A DNA stretch of 64,000 bases from Crossiella sp. CA-258035 (GTDB taxonomy: Bacteria; Actinomycetota; Actinomycetes; Mycobacteriales; Pseudonocardiaceae), in the NCBI RefSeq assembly GCF_030064675.1, contig NZ_CP116413.1:3008001-3072000 (forward strand). Direction: 5' to 3'. Within the stretch, counting starts at the first letter, position 1. Every line of letters starts with the position of its first letter. Under the pieces are notes generated by a model. The model had not been told where the DNA came from, ran no database searches, and saw only the letters and a program-made list of their open reading frames with translations. The position numbers and the translations under genes were made by a program. Shown piece after piece: positions 45,311 through 54,528 of the stretch.

Positions 45311-48187
45311 TCAACTCGTAGGGAACTCCGCCGCGAGGTCATTCGGTGAATCGGGGTCTGGCGCGTCCTCCTCGTCCGCCTTCCGCATCGGCAGGATGTA
45401 CTCCTGTGCTTTCCGGGCCAGGTGCAAGGGCAGCGGTCTGCGGAGCGCGTTGCGGTAGTCCGGAGCTTGGCGCAGCTGGTGGACGGCCATCGCCAGCGCG
45501 TGCGGATCGTCGCCCTCACTGGGGTGGCAGCTCAGTACCGCGATCTCTAGCAGGTCGGGGTTCCACGCCGGCTGGTCGACGTCGATGGTCCACTCACCCG
45601 CGCGCTCACCCCGGCGCAGCTGCCGCCGCTGCAGCTTGTGCGCCTCCACCGCAGAGTGCTGGGCGGTGGAGGCCTTCGGCGTGGTGCTGTAGAAGACCCT
45701 GTTGTCCTCCAGTCCGCTGACAGCCCACAGGTTGCTCGGCAGGCCGTTCACCCCGTCCTCGCTGGCAAGCCCCCACCACTGTGGTGTCTCCCGCTGGTCC
45801 CCGGTCCGTACCCGCACCAGCCGCAGCCAGGGATTCGGGCGGCCTGCGGGTGCCAGGCCGGTACGGATGAGGTCCCGTTCCACTTGACCGTCCTGCACCC
45901 ACGTCCACAGGAACCTGATGTTCTGCGCGTCGACCATGAGGACGGTGGGTCTCCCACGTACATGGTCTGAGGACAGCACTCGGTGCAGGAACTCCTCGGT
46001 CGCGGACCGTTGTTCATCCAAAGATCTCGACCAGTCGAACCACGGCGCGTCCTGTTCGCCCACGTCCGCCAGGTCGTGGTCGGAGATCGCCGCGAGGGCG
46101 GGTAGCCGGGTCAGGTAGCGCGGGTAGTCCGTCCACGTCCCCAGTCCGGCGAGCGCGTCAGCGTCCCAGCCGAGCACCGCGCCTGGCCCATCGAGTCCGG
46201 GACGCACCAGCACGGCAACCGGGAACTTCCCTTTGGCCGAGTGCGCGGTGCTGCCGCGGGCTTTCGTCGCCATCCAAATCGCGAGGTACTGGGTCTGTGC
46301 AGGCGCTCCGGCAGGGATGTCGGTGAGCGGGACAACCGTGGCGCCCAGTTGGCGGATCGCGTCGAGCCAGGAGGACTCGGCTGCCTCCGGCAGCGAGTTC
46401 ACTGCGCGGGTTGAGGAGGGCGAGACGATGAACTGCGTGACGGCTCCGCTGTCCGAGGAGCCCAACCGCAACGCGAACTTGGGGTCGTTCGGACCGCGGA
46501 ACGCGGTCCTTCCCGGGATCTCCACGATCGCGACCGACGGCACCGCCGCGTTCGCGCCATCCTTGGCCAGGAACTCGGCCATGTCCGCACGGCGCTTCCG
46601 GACAGCTCGGGCCGCCCGGTCGGCCCGGCCCGTGGCCGGCTCGAAGGCCACCCCCAGGCTGTCCGCCAATCCGTTGTCCATGCGCAGACAGTTGAGCGTC
46701 ACCACCAGCTCCGGTGACTGCCACCGAAGCACCACGGGGTGCCCGCGGCCGCTGCGGTCGTGGGCCTGCTGAGTTACCTGGCCCGCACCACCGTCCCCGG
46801 TCAAGCCGAGCACAGTGGCAAGCGCGGCCAGTACAGCGTCACGAGTGGGTTCGGAACGCCACAACAGCCGAGTGGTGAACTCCGGCGTGCCGGACCACTC
46901 CGCGTAGAGCGCGGCCAGCGACAGACGGCGGGCACGTTGCAATTCAGCCTTGGCCGCCGCGGTGCGTTCGCGGGATCCTCCCAAGCGGGCGTTGGCCGGT
47001 TTGGTGGCCAGGAGCGGGGACCTCCTGAGGTCGTCGACCCGGGCCAGTTCTGGCGCCAAGGCACGTTCGGCCCACTTGACCAAACGCGATCGTTCATGGG
47101 GCATGAATCCAGTGCCCACGCCGTGCTCACCCATGTGGGTGTTGTGCACGACCAGTGCGTCAACGCCTCGGTGACCCTCGAACCATCGTTGCGGTTCACT
47201 GAGCAGACTGGTGGGGTCGGGAAAGGGTCGGCTGTTCAGCGCAAGCCGCTCCATGAGCTGTGCCGGATCCCCGGCTCGCCACGCGTACCCGTCTCCGCGC
47301 CGTACTACGCGGGCAATGCTGTACCGGTCGCTGACGGGGACTCCGGGGAGCCATGGCGCTACTGGCCGCAGGTACACGGCGCTGCCACGCCGGAAACCCA
47401 GGCGCAGCAACCCGGTTGCCGGATCTGGATGCGTCGCCCACCGGCGTACCCCGAAACTCAGGTGCACTCTGGGCCGAGGATGGAACGGCACCGTCTGTAA
47501 CGTGATTGTGGCGGTCACCGAGAACCACCAGCGGCGGCCGTGTTTGTCATCGTGGGGGAGCGGCTGAGACATCACCTCTGCCCCCTGCTGGCGGGCTTGG
47601 CGTGCCACGGAGCGGAAATGCAGCTCGTGCTCACCCGAGCAGTAGGGTTCCAGGGCCTGGATGCGCCGGGCGAAGTGTTGGGTGGCCAACAGGTACTGCA
47701 CACCGCTCGGTTGCGCGGTACCGCCACCGCTGAGAGCGCATTGGAGCAGAGGTACGTCCTGTCGGCGCCAGACAGGCGCATGCTGCCGCAGTGCCTGGTG
47801 CACTTGGGCAACCGCATCCGCGTGATGCGGGTCTGGCTGCAGCTCGTCGATCCAGAATTCCAGAATTCGCAACAGGATCGGCACCGGCAGCGGTCCGCCA
47901 GGCGCGTCCACCGGGCAGTACAGCCATGCCCGAGAACCCTCCTGAGCCGCGACCGAGCGCGGCAGGACCCCGAGGCGCAGGTCCAGGGCCTGGAGCAAGT
48001 AGTCCAAGCGACGGGTTGGCGGCACCAGCACGCGGGCCCGGCCTTCTCTGGTGAGGTTGCAGAGCTCGAGCACTTGCTGGACCACGGGTTCCGGGAACTC
48101 CAACGTGTGGTAGCCGACGGTCAGCCCGCGGTAGTCCCCGGAAGGTTCGTACGCCGCCCGGCGTATCTCCGTGTAGCGCGGAGCCAC
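45311..48187 (-). CDS. pPIWI-RE family Argonaute-like protein
   Basis: 958 residues. The N-terminal two thirds match the X region plus MID-like part of pPIWI-RE proteins (ALVVHNTHMGEHGVGTG, RSEPTRDAVLAALATVLGL). The C-terminal third is an RNase H-fold PIWI-like domain (RPTVLMVDAQNIRFLW, VFYSTTPKAST). The family's signature Glu and Arg are seen as LLEIAVL at about residue 881 and AVHQLRQAP at about 906, followed by PLPLHLARKAQEYILP. The family was predicted by comparative genomics as an RNA- or DNA-guided anti-invader system (established knowledge). Last gene of the four-gene operon, 3 bases after the helicase; GTG 48187. Confidence 0.85.
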   Translation of the reverse strand: MAPRYTEIRRAAYEPSGDYRGLTVGYHTLEFPEPVVQQVLELCNLTREGRARVLVPPTRRLDYLLQALDLRLGVLPRSVAAQEGSRAWLYCPVDAPGGPLPVPILLRILEFWIDELQPDPHHADAVAQVHQALRQHAPVWRRQDVPLLQCALSGGGTAQPSGVQYLLATQHFARRIQALEPYCSGEHELHFRSVARQARQQGAEVMSQPLPHDDKHGRRWWFSVTATITLQTVPFHPRPRVHLSFGVRRWATHPDPATGLLRLGFRRGSAVYLRPVAPWLPGVPVSDRYSIARVVRRGDGYAWRAGDPAQLMERLALNSRPFPDPTSLLSEPQRWFEGHRGVDALVVHNTHMGEHGVGTGFMPHERSRLVKWAERALAPELARVDDLRRSPLLATKPANARLGGSRERTAAAKAELQRARRLSLAALYAEWSGTPEFTTRLLWRSEPTRDAVLAALATVLGLTGDGGAGQVTQQAHDRSGRGHPVVLRWQSPELVVTLNCLRMDNGLADSLGVAFEPATGRADRAARAVRKRRADMAEFLAKDGANAAVPSVAIVEIPGRTAFRGPNDPKFALRLGSSDSGAVTQFIVSPSSTRAVNSLPEAAESSWLDAIRQLGATVVPLTDIPAGAPAQTQYLAIWMATKARGSTAHSAKGKFPVAVLVRPGLDGPGAVLGWDADALAGLGTWTDYPRYLTRLPALAAISDHDLADVGEQDAPWFDWSRSLDEQRSATEEFLHRVLSSDHVRGRPTVLMVDAQNIRFLWTWVQDGQVERDLIRTGLAPAGRPNPWLRLVRVRTGDQRETPQWWGLASEDGVNGLPSNLWAVSGLEDNRVFYSTTPKASTAQHSAVEAHKLQRRQLRRGERAGEWTIDVDQPAWNPDLLEIAVLSCHPSEGDDPHALAMAVHQLRQAPDYRNALRRPLPLHLARKAQEYILPMRKADEEDAPDPDSPNDLAAEFPTS

Positions 48188-48190
48188 AGG

Positions 48191-51100
48191 TCACCCCTTC
48201 CCTGCTTCGGTGAAGTCGTGGTCCAGGTCGGCTTGGTCGAGCATGGCGCACAGCGCCCGGTAGACCGGCTCGTACAGCAGTCCCGCGAGGCGCAGGTCCG
48301 CCAAAGGGAGTTGCTCGTCGCCCGGTCCCGGGTCGAAGTAGGGGCGCAGCGCGTCCCGGATGGCGTGCAGCAAGCTGGTCCGGGCGGTGTCGCGTGGCGG
48401 GCGCTTCTTCCGGGCCCCGAGCGCCTGGGCTGCGGCTCGCCCGCGGGCGAACTGCGCGTCCACGAACACGACCCGGGCAGCGACCCCGCCGCGGACGAGC
48501 CGGCCGATCACTTGCCAGAGAACGACCAGCTGGTCCCACGCGAAGGACCGCCTCTCGTCCTCTTTCAGCGAGGCGTAGGCGTAACGGCGGGTCAGAAGAC
48601 GTCCCCACCGGCTTCGAGCCAGGTCGCGGAACTTCTGGGCCGCAGCGTCCAGCGAGTCGTATGTGGAGACCAGTTCGGCCAGTGACCCCGGCTCGGAGTC
48701 CTCCGGTTCACACAACCCACGGATGTATCGGCTTTCCCAGTCGTTGATCGCGAACACCGAGAGGCTCACGTCGGTGGGTACTGGGTGCGGCCTGGTGAGC
48801 AAGAGCGCCACGCCGATCGCCGCCTGGCTGTCCTCGTTCAGGATGTTGTGCCCGCGCTCGATGGCGAGCAGGGGCGCGACCAGGACCCGGGTCATGGCGT
48901 CGTCGGCGAGGTTCGCCACCTCGCCGCGGCGCAACGTCCCAGCTCGGCCTGGATCCTCAGTGCCGCCGTCGATCGCCTCGGCGAGATCAGCGTTGTCCGC
49001 CACGAGTGCTTTGACGTGATCACGCCACTCCGGCATGGCGTGCAACTGATCTGCCACGGCCTGGGCATCCTGGTAGTTGCCGACGAGAAGCAGCGCGCGG
49101 TGCCGCTTGGGATCCGCGACCGCCTGGATCTCTTCCTCCAGCGGCGGCATGCGGCTCGGCCCAGGCCTGCCGAGCTTGTTCACCAAGGCTCGCAGTACGG
49201 ATGGCCTGACCTTGCGGGGCTGTCCGGAAAGGCTGATGGGCTCGCCGTTGTCGTCGTGGAAGAACCGGGTGGTGAACACGGTTTCCCGCAACCGGTTCTC
49301 GGTATCGGCGGAGGGCTGAAGAACAGCGCCCACGGGGATGACGACGTGTGCTCTGCTGGACGTCCCGGCCCAGCTGGTGCCCGACAGCAACAGCACGTGC
49401 GGGCCACCGCGGCCGGTGATGGGGTCAGCTCCCAGGGAAGGTAGGGAGAACAGCAGTTCGCGGCCGACTCCGGTGCATCGGAAGAAGCGCAGCGTGCCTG
49501 TCACCCCGCCACCGGTGGAGTCCTGTTCGTCGACGATGTACTGGAACCCCAGGACGTTGCCCATCGGGGACTCGGGCACCAGTGGCATGTAGTCCAGTGG
49601 CGGCCTGCGGATCAGCTCGTTCTCCGTGATGTCCAGCCGCATCGCGTCCTCCACCTGCGGCCACAGGTAGGTCAGCCGGTCCAGTCGGTGGTGCAGCACG
49701 GACAGCAGCAGCGCGAACTCCAGCTTGCGCACCAAAGGATCGTCCTCGGCCGTGAGAACAGGTTGAGTGCTCTCCGGCAGGCCATGCTCCGTGTCCTTCC
49801 CGATCGCGCGCAGCTCGTCGAGCACCGCACACAGCCGACTCGCGGCGGCTTGCGGGTTCAGCGTGTGCAACAGGTCCTGTGCAGCCGCGGTCAAACGGTC
49901 GGCGGCGGTGTCGTAGGGACCGTTGTCACCCAACGGGTCGTCACGGAACTGGTCGAAGACCGCCTCAGCCTTGCCGCGGGGTGACTGGGCGCGATCCGTT
50001 GGAGCGGGTGGGGCATGATGAGCTGGAGTGGTCTTGCCGACCTTCGCCGAATCGTCCGCCGGGAACAGTTCGGAGAGGATCCCCCTTTGGAGAGTCCAGG
50101 AGTTGAAGTACTCGATCCCCACCCATTCGCGCAGGTCCTCATCCGCGATCAGCATCGAGTAGAGCAGGTTCGTGGCGCTGGTGACCACGGACAGAGCGAC
50201 TTCCCAGTTCCGGACGTTGCGGTTGGACAGCTGCAAGCGACCTTCCTGGGCGAGTTCGCGGATGTTGTGTGTGTGCAGCGCGTCCAGCCACGAGTGAGGG
50301 CCTCGCGAGACGAGCGTGGCCGTTGGTGCGAATATCCTGTCCAGGTTCATCATCACCCGGTCCGCTTCATCGATGACGATGATGTCGCTGCGCAGGCAGG
50401 CCAGTTCGAGTTGGTGTAGGCGTACACCACTGACTTCCGCGGGTACCGGGCTCATGACCAGCGATGCCATCGTGGCGATCCACACGTTCGCGCTGACCTG
50501 GAGCCGGGCGGTGCCGTGCCGCGGGCACTCGTGCCACAACGGACAGCCCCAGGGACGTGGACGGCGGCCGTCGGACTGGCCATCCTCTTCGTAGAGCCGT
50601 GCGCACGGTGCGTCGGCGAACCGGACCGGCCTTTCCGTGGCGCGAAGCGCGTCCAGCGGGCAGACGGTGCTCAGATCACCGAAGCCTTCTTCTTCGTGGT
50701 GCCCGGCCAGCAATAGGTGCCCGTTGGCGGCCAGCCTGCGGTGCAGGGCCTCAACATGCTGTTCGCGAGTTGACGACCCGATCACCGGCACCACCGGAGG
50801 CTTGCGGTCGGCGGTGCGGAATCCGCGGTCGTCCTGGAGGAACTCGCGCAGTTCTTTCGCCGTGCGCAGTTGCTCGGCCACGTCACCCACCACCAGAGTG
50901 ATCCGCAGTGGTTCGGGCCGACGTGTCGCCCATACCGCGAGCACCTTCATCAGGGTGCTCTTGCCCACTCCGACCACACCGACCGCGTGCAGGAGCCCGT
51001 CGAGCCGCAGCCGGTCGCCGTGGGTGAAGTCGTGGCCATGCGCGTCACGGACCAGCAACCGGGTAGACCGGATGCTGGTCTGCCAGTTGGTCCGCGCGTC

Positions 51101-51742
51101 TTCTTTCGTGGCCTGCCTGTCCATCCACGCGGCGACCTCTTCCAGTGCGGCCCAGGACACGTCGATGGGGGCGCCATTCGTGGTGGTGCGAGCTGTCAGG
51201 TTGTGTCGCCCCGACGCGCCTGGCCGAGTCGCGACGTCGTCCGGGATCTCGATCTCCACCCGCTCGTCGTGGTCGAAGTAGTAGAAACGGCCTGCGCCCG
51301 CGGGTGCGAGGTGCCGCTCGACGAAATCGGGCAGCGTTTCCAGAGCTCGGTCGTAGACGTCGAATCGCATGGTCAGCGTCGTCGTCCCGGTCCACTCGAA
51401 CAAGTCGAGACCTTTGGCGACCCGGAAGGCGCGGTGGCTGGCATCCACTGCCTGGTACTCCCGAAGCGCCTGGATCCAAGCTTCCCGCCGGCGCAGGGGC
51501 CACAAGCGGTGCCGGACGCAGGTGATCATCCACTCCTGCTCCGGCTTGGTGGCCAGGCCTGCGGCCTGTGCGAACGGATACCCGCCAAGCAACGCCCACA
51601 CCGAGGTTGGTGGTTGCCCCGCGTCGAGCCGGAGCAGCAGGGTCAGGCCCAGCTCGACCGGGCACAGCACCTCCAACGGCACGCCTAGCCTCGTGGTCTT
51701 GAGCTCTTTGGCGATGTCGGAGTACCACTTACCGCTACGCAT
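48191..51742 (-). CDS. DinG-like Fe-S superfamily 2 helicase of the pPIWI-RE system
   Basis: 1183 residues. The N-terminal 250 residues are specific to the partner helicase of pPIWI-RE. Walker A is VGVVGVGKSTLMK at about 257. Four cysteines at about 350-410 (CPLDALR, DAPCARL, WGCPLWHECPRH) resemble the XPD/DinG iron-sulfur cluster. Walker B is IIVIDEADRVM at about 456 and motif VI WQVIGRLVRGG at about 1077. Expected to unwind target or guide-bearing nucleic acid for the PIWI protein. ATG 51742 overlaps the preceding stop by 8 bases; GGGGAGCG precedes it. The 41 codons further upstream are a shadow of the previous gene. Confidence 0.85.
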   Translation of the reverse strand: MRSGKWYSDIAKELKTTRLGVPLEVLCPVELGLTLLLRLDAGQPPTSVWALLGGYPFAQAAGLATKPEQEWMITCVRHRLWPLRRREAWIQALREYQAVDASHRAFRVAKGLDLFEWTGTTTLTMRFDVYDRALETLPDFVERHLAPAGAGRFYYFDHDERVEIEIPDDVATRPGASGRHNLTARTTTNGAPIDVSWAALEEVAAWMDRQATKEDARTNWQTSIRSTRLLVRDAHGHDFTHGDRLRLDGLLHAVGVVGVGKSTLMKVLAVWATRRPEPLRITLVVGDVAEQLRTAKELREFLQDDRGFRTADRKPPVVPVIGSSTREQHVEALHRRLAANGHLLLAGHHEEEGFGDLSTVCPLDALRATERPVRFADAPCARLYEEDGQSDGRRPRPWGCPLWHECPRHGTARLQVSANVWIATMASLVMSPVPAEVSGVRLHQLELACLRSDIIVIDEADRVMMNLDRIFAPTATLVSRGPHSWLDALHTHNIRELAQEGRLQLSNRNVRNWEVALSVVTSATNLLYSMLIADEDLREWVGIEYFNSWTLQRGILSELFPADDSAKVGKTTPAHHAPPAPTDRAQSPRGKAEAVFDQFRDDPLGDNGPYDTAADRLTAAAQDLLHTLNPQAAASRLCAVLDELRAIGKDTEHGLPESTQPVLTAEDDPLVRKLEFALLLSVLHHRLDRLTYLWPQVEDAMRLDITENELIRRPPLDYMPLVPESPMGNVLGFQYIVDEQDSTGGGVTGTLRFFRCTGVGRELLFSLPSLGADPITGRGGPHVLLLSGTSWAGTSSRAHVVIPVGAVLQPSADTENRLRETVFTTRFFHDDNGEPISLSGQPRKVRPSVLRALVNKLGRPGPSRMPPLEEEIQAVADPKRHRALLLVGNYQDAQAVADQLHAMPEWRDHVKALVADNADLAEAIDGGTEDPGRAGTLRRGEVANLADDAMTRVLVAPLLAIERGHNILNEDSQAAIGVALLLTRPHPVPTDVSLSVFAINDWESRYIRGLCEPEDSEPGSLAELVSTYDSLDAAAQKFRDLARSRWGRLLTRRYAYASLKEDERRSFAWDQLVVLWQVIGRLVRGGVAARVVFVDAQFARGRAAAQALGARKKRPPRDTARTSLLHAIRDALRPYFDPGPGDEQLPLADLRLAGLLYEPVYRALCAMLDQADLDHDFTEAGKG

Positions 51743-52838
51743 GCTCGCTCCCCTCGCTGCGGCGGCGCACCATGGCCGTGAACCCCTCCTCGTCGCGCAC
51801 CTGCGGTTTCCCGTCCGCCATGGCGGCGTGCCGACGCACGATCTCCAGGTAGCCGGGATCGGCACGGGTTCGGTGCTGGGCGACGACCCAGGCCGCGGAG
51901 TCCGTGCCGTGCCGGTCCACCGCGGCCGCGATGGCCTTGCCGAGCAGGGCAGGGCTGTGCCAGTCGACGACCATCACGGTCCAGGTGTGTTCACCGGGTA
52001 CGTCCACCAACAGGTCGCCAGGCCCGTGGACCGGCCAGAGCCTGACACGGACCCCGGGCAGTTCCAGGCCGCTGGCGATGCGCTGTGCCGCTCGATCCGG
52101 CCCGGAGACGAACTGGCGGTGCCTTCTGCTGCCCTGGATCAGGATCTCGGCGTCCCAGTCCAGTGCCTTTCCAGGAGACACCGCCTGACCCGACCGGCAC
52201 TCCTCCCGCTCGCACCACCAGGATTGCTCGGCGGCCGGCCGCAGCGGTGTGCCGCAGTTCGCGCAGGGGTGGACCGCTCCGTCGAGCTGGTACTCGAGAC
52301 CGATCGGGCGGTAGAAGACGCCGAGGTACTCGTCCAGCGTGCCCAGGCTGTTGGTGAAACGCACCTCGTTCAACAGCTTGTTGGTGAGTACCGGGTGTGC
52401 TGCTAACACACCTCGCATCGTGCTGAACGCTGCCGCTTGGTTGCGTTCGGCAGCGAGCCCGGCCATCGCCGACATCTGGCGCGACGCCTCCCGAAACGGG
52501 TTGTCGGTTTCCGCGCAGAGTGCGACTTCATGGCAGAGGGCCGTCGGCACACCTGCGTCCTGGTCGATGAGGTACTCGTCCAGAGAGTAGACGTCGCAGG
52601 GCAGCCTCAATGGCCACTTTCCCAACGGGCGCTGGTATCCCCAGCGGACCAGCTCCGGCACGGATTTGGGGGGTGAGGCATGTCGGCGCAGGCAGTGCAG
52701 CGCGATCCGATCCAGCGCTCGTTGGACCACCGGCGGGTACGGCATCTGGAGTGTGGTGAGGTTCGCGATCTCGTCGATGGCCACCAGGGCGCTCGCCACC
52801 ACACCGAGCAGGCGCTCATCCTCGCTGTCATCGGCCAC
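51735..52838 (-). CDS. pPIWI-RE associated Y/REase-domain protein
   Basis: 367 residues. A helical N-terminal part (about 1-200), a four-cysteine zinc ribbon at about 200-225 (HPCANCGTPLRP, WWCEREECRS) and a C-terminal restriction-endonuclease-like fold (VRLWPVHGPGDLLVDVP, WTVMVVDWHSPALL). In relatives the last stretch carries a catalytic Asp and Lys, as I recall them; here the corresponding positions appear to be Met and Val, so the nuclease may be inactive. GTG 52838 has CAGGAG 10 nt upstream and overlaps the preceding gene by 11 bases. Third component of the conserved pPIWI-RE set. Confidence 0.72.
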   Translation of the reverse strand: MADDSEDERLLGVVASALVAIDEIANLTTLQMPYPPVVQRALDRIALHCLRRHASPPKSVPELVRWGYQRPLGKWPLRLPCDVYSLDEYLIDQDAGVPTALCHEVALCAETDNPFREASRQMSAMAGLAAERNQAAAFSTMRGVLAAHPVLTNKLLNEVRFTNSLGTLDEYLGVFYRPIGLEYQLDGAVHPCANCGTPLRPAAEQSWWCEREECRSGQAVSPGKALDWDAEILIQGSRRHRQFVSGPDRAAQRIASGLELPGVRVRLWPVHGPGDLLVDVPGEHTWTVMVVDWHSPALLGKAIAAAVDRHGTDSAAWVVAQHRTRADPGYLEIVRRHAAMADGKPQVRDEEGFTAMVRRRSEGSEHA

Positions 52839-54411
52839 TGAGCGGAACTCCTGCCTGCTCGGCCACGTGTCGTGAACCGGGTGGACACCACCGCCGGGCC
52901 TCGCAGCTCGCGCATTCCCGTCCAGGGGACGGTTCATAGGCGATGTCGGTCAGCATGGGGCGCACCAGCTCACCGATGACTTCGCGCGCCTCCGCCAGGA
53001 CGGCCGGGTTGCCCGGGTCCACCTGCTCCAGAGCACACCCATCTGAGCGCAACTGCTCCAACTCGACCCGGGATCGAGTGATGTCCCGCCCCAACGCACC
53101 GGATGCCAGCATCAAGACCGCCAATGCCAGCTGGGGCACTTCTCGGAGCAACGGGCGGTTGCGCGGCAGCCTGCGCCCTGCGGTCTTGGTCTCCCGCCAC
53201 ACCCAACCGCCAGAGCGCGGGTACAGGAAATCCGGAGCACCGACGAACACCACCCCCAGCCTCTCGTCGTGGACGACCACGAGGTTCCTGGGTTCGCCGC
53301 GGTACGCCTCGACGTCGGGGTACGGGCACAGCGTGGAGTGCTGGTCCAGCATGCGGACCGCTGTGTGACGGCTCGCTTCGGGCAGCGCGATCACTGCGTC
53401 ATCCAGTGGCTGGCCAGGCGCACACCGATGGAGCGGGGAACCACCTGAGTGACGATTCCGCAGGGTGGTGTCGACGGCCCGGCCCACCGCGATCGCCTGG
53501 TTCTCGGTCACTCCGACCTCACGGATGCGCAGTTGCCTCAGCAGGTGGTACCGCGCAGGGCAGGTGCGGTAGTACCGCAAATCGGTGACGGAAAGCGAGC
53601 GCAGGGATCCGCGGCTTGCGGGGACGTCTGGCAGCAGATCAGCGGCGGGAAGCGCGTCGCACCCCGCCACCAGCGAGCACTCTGCGCAACCGCCGCCTGC
53701 TCGCCGCTCACTGCCGTCGACGATCGCGATGAGCCGTGGCGCTACCTCCACCCGGGCGCGTTCGCGGACCTGCTCGACGGTCCACTCGAGAAGCTGTTCC
53801 GCGACCGGTGACATGGCGCCGAACATGACCACTCGCACCCGGTCGGGTGGCTCCGAACCGCCGAACGCGGCGACGTTGGCCGCCGCCGTGCAGACGTCTG
53901 GAGGGCGCTCCCTCGGGGTGGTGAAACCCAGTAGCCACATCTCCCGGACCGAGTCGTCCGCGGACTTGTACCGGCGCCCCCAGCAGGTCTGCTCATACCG
54001 TTGGACACCCCGGTGGTCCGGGGAATCGCGCCGGTGCCTGATTACCCAGGCGGACCGCACCGGGAGGGGGCACGGGGTATCAGCAGCAGACTGGTGAGCT
54101 CGCCAAGCAGCACGGTAGTTGCGGAATGCCTCGACCGACCACGAGACAAGCCCGTCGTGGGCGGGAGCCGCGTCAGAGCCGAACACCCCTCTCGTCCGCA
54201 CGAGTTCCTCGACGACCTCCCCTTCCGCACATCCGTCGAACTCAACCCGGTCGAGGGCGGACATGAGCGGGCCCAAGGTGAAATCACCCAGCGCGGAAGC
54301 AGCTCGGCGGCGACGTTGCCGCGGCGGGCGCACCTTTATCGCCAACGCCTGTGGGCAGGCCGAAGAACCGATGTCGGTCGCGCTGACGCGCACGATCTGT
54401 CCCTGACCCAT
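52828..54411 (-). CDS. PD-(D/E)XK nuclease of Cas4/RecB type
   Basis: 527 residues. PD-(D/E)XK core at about 400-425: Asp in VGAPDFLYPRSGG and Glu/Lys in VWRETKTAG, with a Gln-Leu helix (VPQLALAVLMLA) that matches motif 3 of RecB-type nucleases. Cysteines cluster at both ends: one in SSACPQAL at the N-terminus and CASCEARRWCPPG at the C-terminus, the arrangement of a Cas4-like Fe-S cluster; a CAECSLVAGC pair lies in the middle. First gene of the operon. Start at 54411 lacks a ribosome binding site, but TAGACA 7 bases upstream could be a -10 for a leaderless transcript. ATG 54456 is possible. Confidence 0.75.
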   Translation of the reverse strand: MGQGQIVRVSATDIGSSACPQALAIKVRPPRQRRRRAASALGDFTLGPLMSALDRVEFDGCAEGEVVEELVRTRGVFGSDAAPAHDGLVSWSVEAFRNYRAAWRAHQSAADTPCPLPVRSAWVIRHRRDSPDHRGVQRYEQTCWGRRYKSADDSVREMWLLGFTTPRERPPDVCTAAANVAAFGGSEPPDRVRVVMFGAMSPVAEQLLEWTVEQVRERARVEVAPRLIAIVDGSERRAGGGCAECSLVAGCDALPAADLLPDVPASRGSLRSLSVTDLRYYRTCPARYHLLRQLRIREVGVTENQAIAVGRAVDTTLRNRHSGGSPLHRCAPGQPLDDAVIALPEASRHTAVRMLDQHSTLCPYPDVEAYRGEPRNLVVVHDERLGVVFVGAPDFLYPRSGGWVWRETKTAGRRLPRNRPLLREVPQLALAVLMLASGALGRDITRSRVELEQLRSDGCALEQVDPGNPAVLAEAREVIGELVRPMLTDIAYEPSPGRECASCEARRWCPPGSRHVAEQAGVPLSGR

Positions 54412-54528
54412 TGTGTTGTCTAGACGGCTTGCACCCTTGCGCTCATCCGGCCTCATCGAAGGGGTTATCGCCGGAAACACCAAAACGCTACATGGGTCGC
54501 ACGATCCGGTCGGCTACGGTTCGCGTTC

